A DNA stretch of 9,568 bases from Actinobacteria bacterium UBA3120 (GTDB lineage: Bacteria > Actinomycetota > Actinomycetes > S36-B12), in the NCBI GenBank assembly GCA_002365735.1, contig DEZY01000047.1, positions 5,908 through 15,475 of the forward strand, read 5' to 3'. The notes beneath the pieces were generated by a model. The model ran no database searches. It was not told the origin of the DNA and was given only the letters and a program-made list of their open reading frames with translations. Positions 6,746 to 9,568 of the stretch are shown here, piece by piece. The translations under genes were made by a program, and so were the position numbers. Every line of letters starts with the position of its first letter. Position 1 is the stretch's first letter.

Positions 6746-7612
6746 TTATCCTTTTCTCGCTTTTATGTCACGCGCGAACGCATCAACGTAGGCCATCCCA
6801 CCGGTCTTGAGTATCTCGTTCTTGATAACGTCAACAATGTGAGCGGCACTCATGGCGGACACGTCAATCGGCAGTCGCTTTGACAGGTGAACGAAAACTT
6901 GTTGCCGACCAAATTTCTTTTTCCCGTAGGTGGTGGTGATTGTATGCACGGGAACCTGTGGATGTGACTCAAATATTGGGATCAAAATCCGCCGATGTAT
7001 TTTATGCAGCGACTTCTTGTCTGGTGATCTAGTGCCCTCAGGGTATAAACCCAACATCGTTCCCTCGGCGAGGACTTGAGACGCCATGTCGAGTGCCCAG
7101 CGGGTCGAATTCTCGTCGCCCCTGCGTAATGGGATTTGTCCCATCCAGCGGAAAAAGATTGCACCACGATTTTCAAATACTTCAACTTTCGCGAACGCAG
7201 TGACTCTCCACCATTGCTTCATCACGATCGCAACCGGATCCATTGCATCAACATGATTACCCACCAATATGGCCGGGCCGCGCATCACATTTTCGGAGCC
7301 GGTTACCGTTACTGACCACCGAAAATTCAACAGCCGCATGAAGAAGATCGTGATCCAATACGTCACGGCGCGACCTGGTCGCCCTATTCGGGTACCGGGA
7401 TAAATCATCTTTCCACGCTGCACCAAATCTTGATAACTAATTCGCTTGGATTCTTCCACGACGCCATCATGCAGGTAAACACGATCGGCCGCTCGGGCGG
7501 CAGCAGAATCTCGCCAAGGCTCGTGGGTGGCTTTACCTGAGTCGAAGACAGCGACAGGAGCACCCCTTGTCAACAAGGTAACTGGTGACACTTTGTGTGG
7601 TTTCGCGACCAC
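6746..7612 (-). CDS. 1-acyl-sn-glycerol-3-phosphate acyltransferase (PlsC/LPLAT family) with N-terminal extension
   Basis: This 288-residue acyltransferase carries the LPLAT blocks: NHVDAMDP with the H-x4-D catalytic pair His120/Asp125, block II FFRWMGQIPLRRG (153-165), block III YPEGTRSPD (190-198) and block IV VPVHTITTTYG (220-230). The family acylates lysophosphatidic acid to phosphatidic acid at the membrane; a hydrophobic segment, VTYWITIFFMRLLNF (83-97), could anchor it. The start is GTG 7612 with AGGGA about 8 nt upstream. The catalytic part would begin near Met69, so ~68 N-terminal residues are extra to the usual family length and match no domain I know. After EGTRSPD the usual FKxG-like run is replaced by LHKIHRRIL. 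The gene converges on the lipid kinase gene. Both can supply phosphatidate, but they are on opposite strands and need not be co-regulated. Confidence 0.94.
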   Translation of the reverse strand: MVAKPHKVSPVTLLTRGAPVAVFDSGKATHEPWRDSAAARAADRVYLHDGVVEESKRISYQDLVQRGKMIYPGTRIGRPGRAVTYWITIFFMRLLNFRWSVTVTGSENVMRGPAILVGNHVDAMDPVAIVMKQWWRVTAFAKVEVFENRGAIFFRWMGQIPLRRGDENSTRWALDMASQVLAEGTMLGLYPEGTRSPDKKSLHKIHRRILIPIFESHPQVPVHTITTTYGKKKFGRQQVFVHLSKRLPIDVSAMSAAHIVDVIKNEILKTGGMAYVDAFARDIKARKG

Positions 7613-7805
7613 TGAGGACTTCCCTGTAGCAATGGCCCGGCATCAAGTCACTAGCGATTAGGGTGCCGACGAAATACGGGACAGCACCAACCGCATAACA
7701 CCTGTTTACATTCGCACAGGAGGATCAATTGTAATTAACGGTCCACCCCAGCTGTATCCCGTTTGGTGCCAACCAACTAACACGGACAGGAAGCAGAGAC
7801 CAGAC

Positions 7806-8003
7806 TTACCGCGGCTCGGTGGTGTTCGTCTGCGTGTGCTCGCAGGTGAGCGGGTTCACTGCTGCTGGCGCCCCGGTTGGGTAAGTGACACCAGTCCATG
7901 TGGCTCGAGTGTTGTTGGAATTACTCATGGATGTTTGGTTGAAGTTCACATTAGTCAACTTTGCATTTGCGAGATTGGCGTAATCGAGGTTGGCACGGGC
8001 CAT
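7806..8003 (-). CDS. Short pentapeptide-repeat protein, probably a truncated remnant or frame-switched tail
   Basis: This 65-residue reading frame starts at ATG 8003 and holds repeats of the A(N/D)LXX type (ANLDY, ANLAN, AKLTN, VNFNQ, TSMSN), the unit of right-handed quadrilateral beta-helix proteins. It ends in a polar tail with TWTGVTYPTG and a Cys near EHTQT, resembling the C-terminal cap of many pentapeptide proteins. The repeat register continues upstream of the ATG (ASMAR includes Met1), so the ATG may be internal. The frame is closed upstream by a TAG at 8030-8028 inside an 8-bp tandem repeat. Only a weak AGGGG precedes the ATG. The gene lies 233 bp downstream of a larger pentapeptide gene on the same strand. 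It could be a small real gene, a pseudogene, or a tail joined to an upstream frame after loss of one repeat unit. Confidence 0.5.
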   Translation of the reverse strand: MARANLDYANLANAKLTNVNFNQTSMSNSNNTRATWTGVTYPTGAPAAVNPLTCEHTQTNTTEPR

Positions 8004-8011
8004 CGACGCCC

Positions 8012-8033
8012 CTACACCGCTACACCGCTACAC
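8012..8033. repeat. 8-bp tandem repeat, 2.75 copies (CTACACCG)
   Basis: CTACACCG occurs twice in full plus six bases of a third copy. The unit is not a multiple of 3, so each gain or loss shifts the reading frame. On the minus strand each copy carries TAG in a different frame, closing both the frame upstream and the pentapeptide frame downstream. Confidence 0.75.
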
Positions 8034-8236
8034 ATACAAAAAACTATTCGAGCCTCAGGCGAGATGGTCCAGCCGGGATCCTTTACTTCGCCATAACCAC
8101 ATCCATGACCTCTAGGTACAGGCGGAAGGTCCATCTCTTTTTCGATGCGCTCAACGCGTGCGATCTTGACTCAGGACCATAAGTGAACTTTCAACGAAAC
8201 CCGATTGAGTACTTGACATATTCCACACCTTGCGAA
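8034..8236. other. Gap between the two pentapeptide-repeat frames
   Basis: No gene is certain here. On the minus strand a frame from 8170 runs 52 codons to a TAG at 8014-8012 within the 8-bp repeat, with an internal ATG at 8134. A second frame reads LSASKKRWTFRLYLEVMD before a stop. Neither resembles a known family, and at most one can be coding. No terminator hairpin was seen after the upstream gene's stop. Confidence 0.35.
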
Positions 8237-9568
8237 CTAGGAGGACTGGGACAAGTAGCATGCTCCTTTGCCTCCTGTAGTTGGATCAGTTTCAGGGACG
8301 AAGGTCAATCGGAGGGCGCCGCTGCCTGAACCAAAGTCGAAGCTCTCACACTCAAATGCGTGCTGCCAGCCCTGCTTCGTCTCGCTGTACTTCTCCGTAA
8401 GGATGACAGTCTGGATTCCATCTGGGGAACCGATCGTCTGGCCGGTATCGTTTACCAACTCAATCAGCCGAGTGCCAAGATTCTTAATCGCCGCCGGTCC
8501 GAGGTCATTTAGTGAATCTTTCTGTGCCGGTAGCTTGATCAAAATGGCGTCCCAGGACTCCGGCTTTCGATCGATGGTTCCTAACACCGGCACTTCATTC
8601 CAGCCAAAGTAATACCGGTCGGCGACTCGGCGCCCCAGGACGCTCCGATTGCTCGCTACATCGACACCCTGCAACTCGAGCCCATAGCTGGCGGTGGGCA
8701 AAGTGCCGTTCCACCACTCAAATCGGCGCTCCCATAAGGCATTTTGCAACTGCGCGGTGTCCTTTTTATTATTCATGGAACACGACACTTTATCTAGCAC
8801 GGTCATCGGCGCTTTCCCGGTCTTTCCGTTCTTTTCGTAGTAAGGGATGTCGGCCTGGTTCTTGCGGAACCACTTTCCCGACCAGCCGCTCGAACTACCC
8901 GCGTACTTGAGCCAGTGATCTACCCAGTCATTCCATCGGTGACCGCTTAGGTCAGCGTTGCACTGGCAGTTCACGCCCGAGACCAACGAAGTCCCGTCAG
9001 GACCCTGTGAATCCTCTTGGTCTCCTAAGTGACATCCCGTTCCGTCATAATTAACAGGTCCGGTCGTCTGAAGCGCCACGCCTTGCACTGGACATTCTTT
9101 GATACCGTTCCCCGGATCGTGACATCGATTGTCCACTGAGTTGGAGTCCGTGGGGTAGTAGACGCCGATGTCGAAGTCGTCGATTTTTGATCCGACGACC
9201 ACTCCTGCTGATGCTTCCACATACCCATCTTGGGTGCAGTTGTCGACACCGATCGGCAGGACGAAGTAGCCATTGGACATATCGGGGGTCGGGCAGATGG
9301 GGCCCATCGGTGGGAACATTTGACTAGGTGTGATTATGTCATTGCGCAGAAAAGTGGCCGGTACGAGTCTTTGGGCTGCTCCGCTAAACTTGTCAATCGC
9401 ACGAATGAGAACGCCCGAAGCTGCTGGATCTATTAAACCATTGAGGCTGCGGGTAACTGCTGTCTGATTCACGGGAGTCTGGATCACGGGAGTTAATTTC
9501 GCTCCCTTCAAATTCGCGCCGCCCAGTTTTACCTCGGTCAGGTCTACGCCGGTGAGGTTCGCGCCCTT
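8237..9568 (-). CDS. Pentapeptide-repeat protein with large Cys-rich C-terminal region (5' end outside window)
   Basis: The frame enters from the right edge without a start and encodes at least 443 residues. The first ~25 visible residues are five pentapeptide units (ANLTG, VDLTE, VKLGG, ANLKG, AKLTP), so more repeats probably lie upstream. A TTG at 9511 is likely an internal Leu rather than the start. The next ~420 residues match no domain I recognise. They hold ten cysteines (for example NRC...KEC, NCQC, SCSMNN, CESF, GACY), several N-x-S/T sequences, many Trp/Tyr residues (HRWNDWVDHWLKY, RFEWWNG) and an acidic, Asn/Gly-rich character. The even cysteine number and composition suggest a disulfide-bonded exported or cell-surface protein, with the repeat helix as a stalk or binding surface. 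That is inference, because a signal peptide would be outside the window. It ends in YLSQSS and TAG. Confidence 0.83.
   Translation of the reverse strand, partial: KGANLTGVDLTEVKLGGANLKGAKLTPVIQTPVNQTAVTRSLNGLIDPAASGVLIRAIDKFSGAAQRLVPATFLRNDIITPSQMFPPMGPICPTPDMSNGYFVLPIGVDNCTQDGYVEASAGVVVGSKIDDFDIGVYYPTDSNSVDNRCHDPGNGIKECPVQGVALQTTGPVNYDGTGCHLGDQEDSQGPDGTSLVSGVNCQCNADLSGHRWNDWVDHWLKYAGSSSGWSGKWFRKNQADIPYYEKNGKTGKAPMTVLDKVSCSMNNKKDTAQLQNALWERRFEWWNGTLPTASYGLELQGVDVASNRSVLGRRVADRYYFGWNEVPVLGTIDRKPESWDAILIKLPAQKDSLNDLGPAAIKNLGTRLIELVNDTGQTIGSPDGIQTVILTEKYSETKQGWQHAFECESFDFGSGSGALRLTFVPETDPTTGGKGACYLSQSS

Noticed and set aside
7701..7720. Dyad CCTGT-N10-ACAGG resembling an SOS (LexA) box
   Set aside because: The enterobacterial box is CTGT-N8-ACAG; spacing here is two bases too long, and actinobacterial LexA sites differ. 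The 7613-7805 gap shows no other clear signal.
7719..7733. AGGAGG followed by TTG at about 7729 on the + strand, as if a gene started
   Set aside because: The TTG is followed at once by TAA, and the neighbouring open frame has no ordinary start there and is antisense to the pentapeptide fragment.
7836..8096. 86-residue + strand open frame opposite the pentapeptide fragment
   Set aside because: It is antisense to clear A(N/D)LXX repeats; the Val/Cys/Gly-rich translation is what reverse reading of such repeats gives.

Overview
The window looks like a bacterial chromosome segment, most likely from an actinobacterium. This is an inference: GC is moderate, GTG and TTG starts are common, there is a small P450-type [3Fe-4S] ferredoxin, and the ABC-2 permease and lipid kinase are of types common in Actinomycetota. 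No rRNA, tRNA, transposase, integrase or CRISPR array was seen, and nothing fixes the species.

Layout, left to right. (1) Positions 1-1206, + strand: the tail of an ABC transporter ATPase, its ABC-2-type permease joined by an ATGA overlap, and a 64-residue ferredoxin. (2) Positions 1259-2893, - strand: a ~544-residue Ala/Gly/Lys-rich, Cys-free protein I do not recognise. (3) Positions 3038-5448, + strand: a two-gene acyl-CoA operon made of a crotonase-fold protein resembling ECHDC3, in which both usual catalytic glutamates appear to be replaced, and an AMP-forming acyl-CoA synthetase. (4) Positions 5445-5744, - strand: a small decayed gene that keeps one reading frame through two nonsense codons. 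(5) Positions 5829-7612: a diacylglycerol/lipid kinase (+) and a PlsC-type acyltransferase (-), tail to tail 11 bp apart. Both enzyme classes make phosphatidic acid. (6) Positions 7806-9568, - strand: two pentapeptide-repeat reading frames, one a 65-residue tail fragment and one a large Cys-rich protein that continues past the right edge. An 8-bp tandem repeat just upstream of the fragment sits where a change in copy number would open or close its reading frame.

The clearest functional theme is acyl and lipid metabolism: acyl-CoA activation, a crotonase-fold partner, phosphatidate-forming enzymes, and a ferredoxin that could serve a monooxygenase elsewhere. The parts most worth following up are the orphan Ala/Gly-rich protein, the double-nonsense pseudogene, and the pentapeptide-repeat region with its 8-bp repeat. 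I did not find an unmistakable new multi-gene system.
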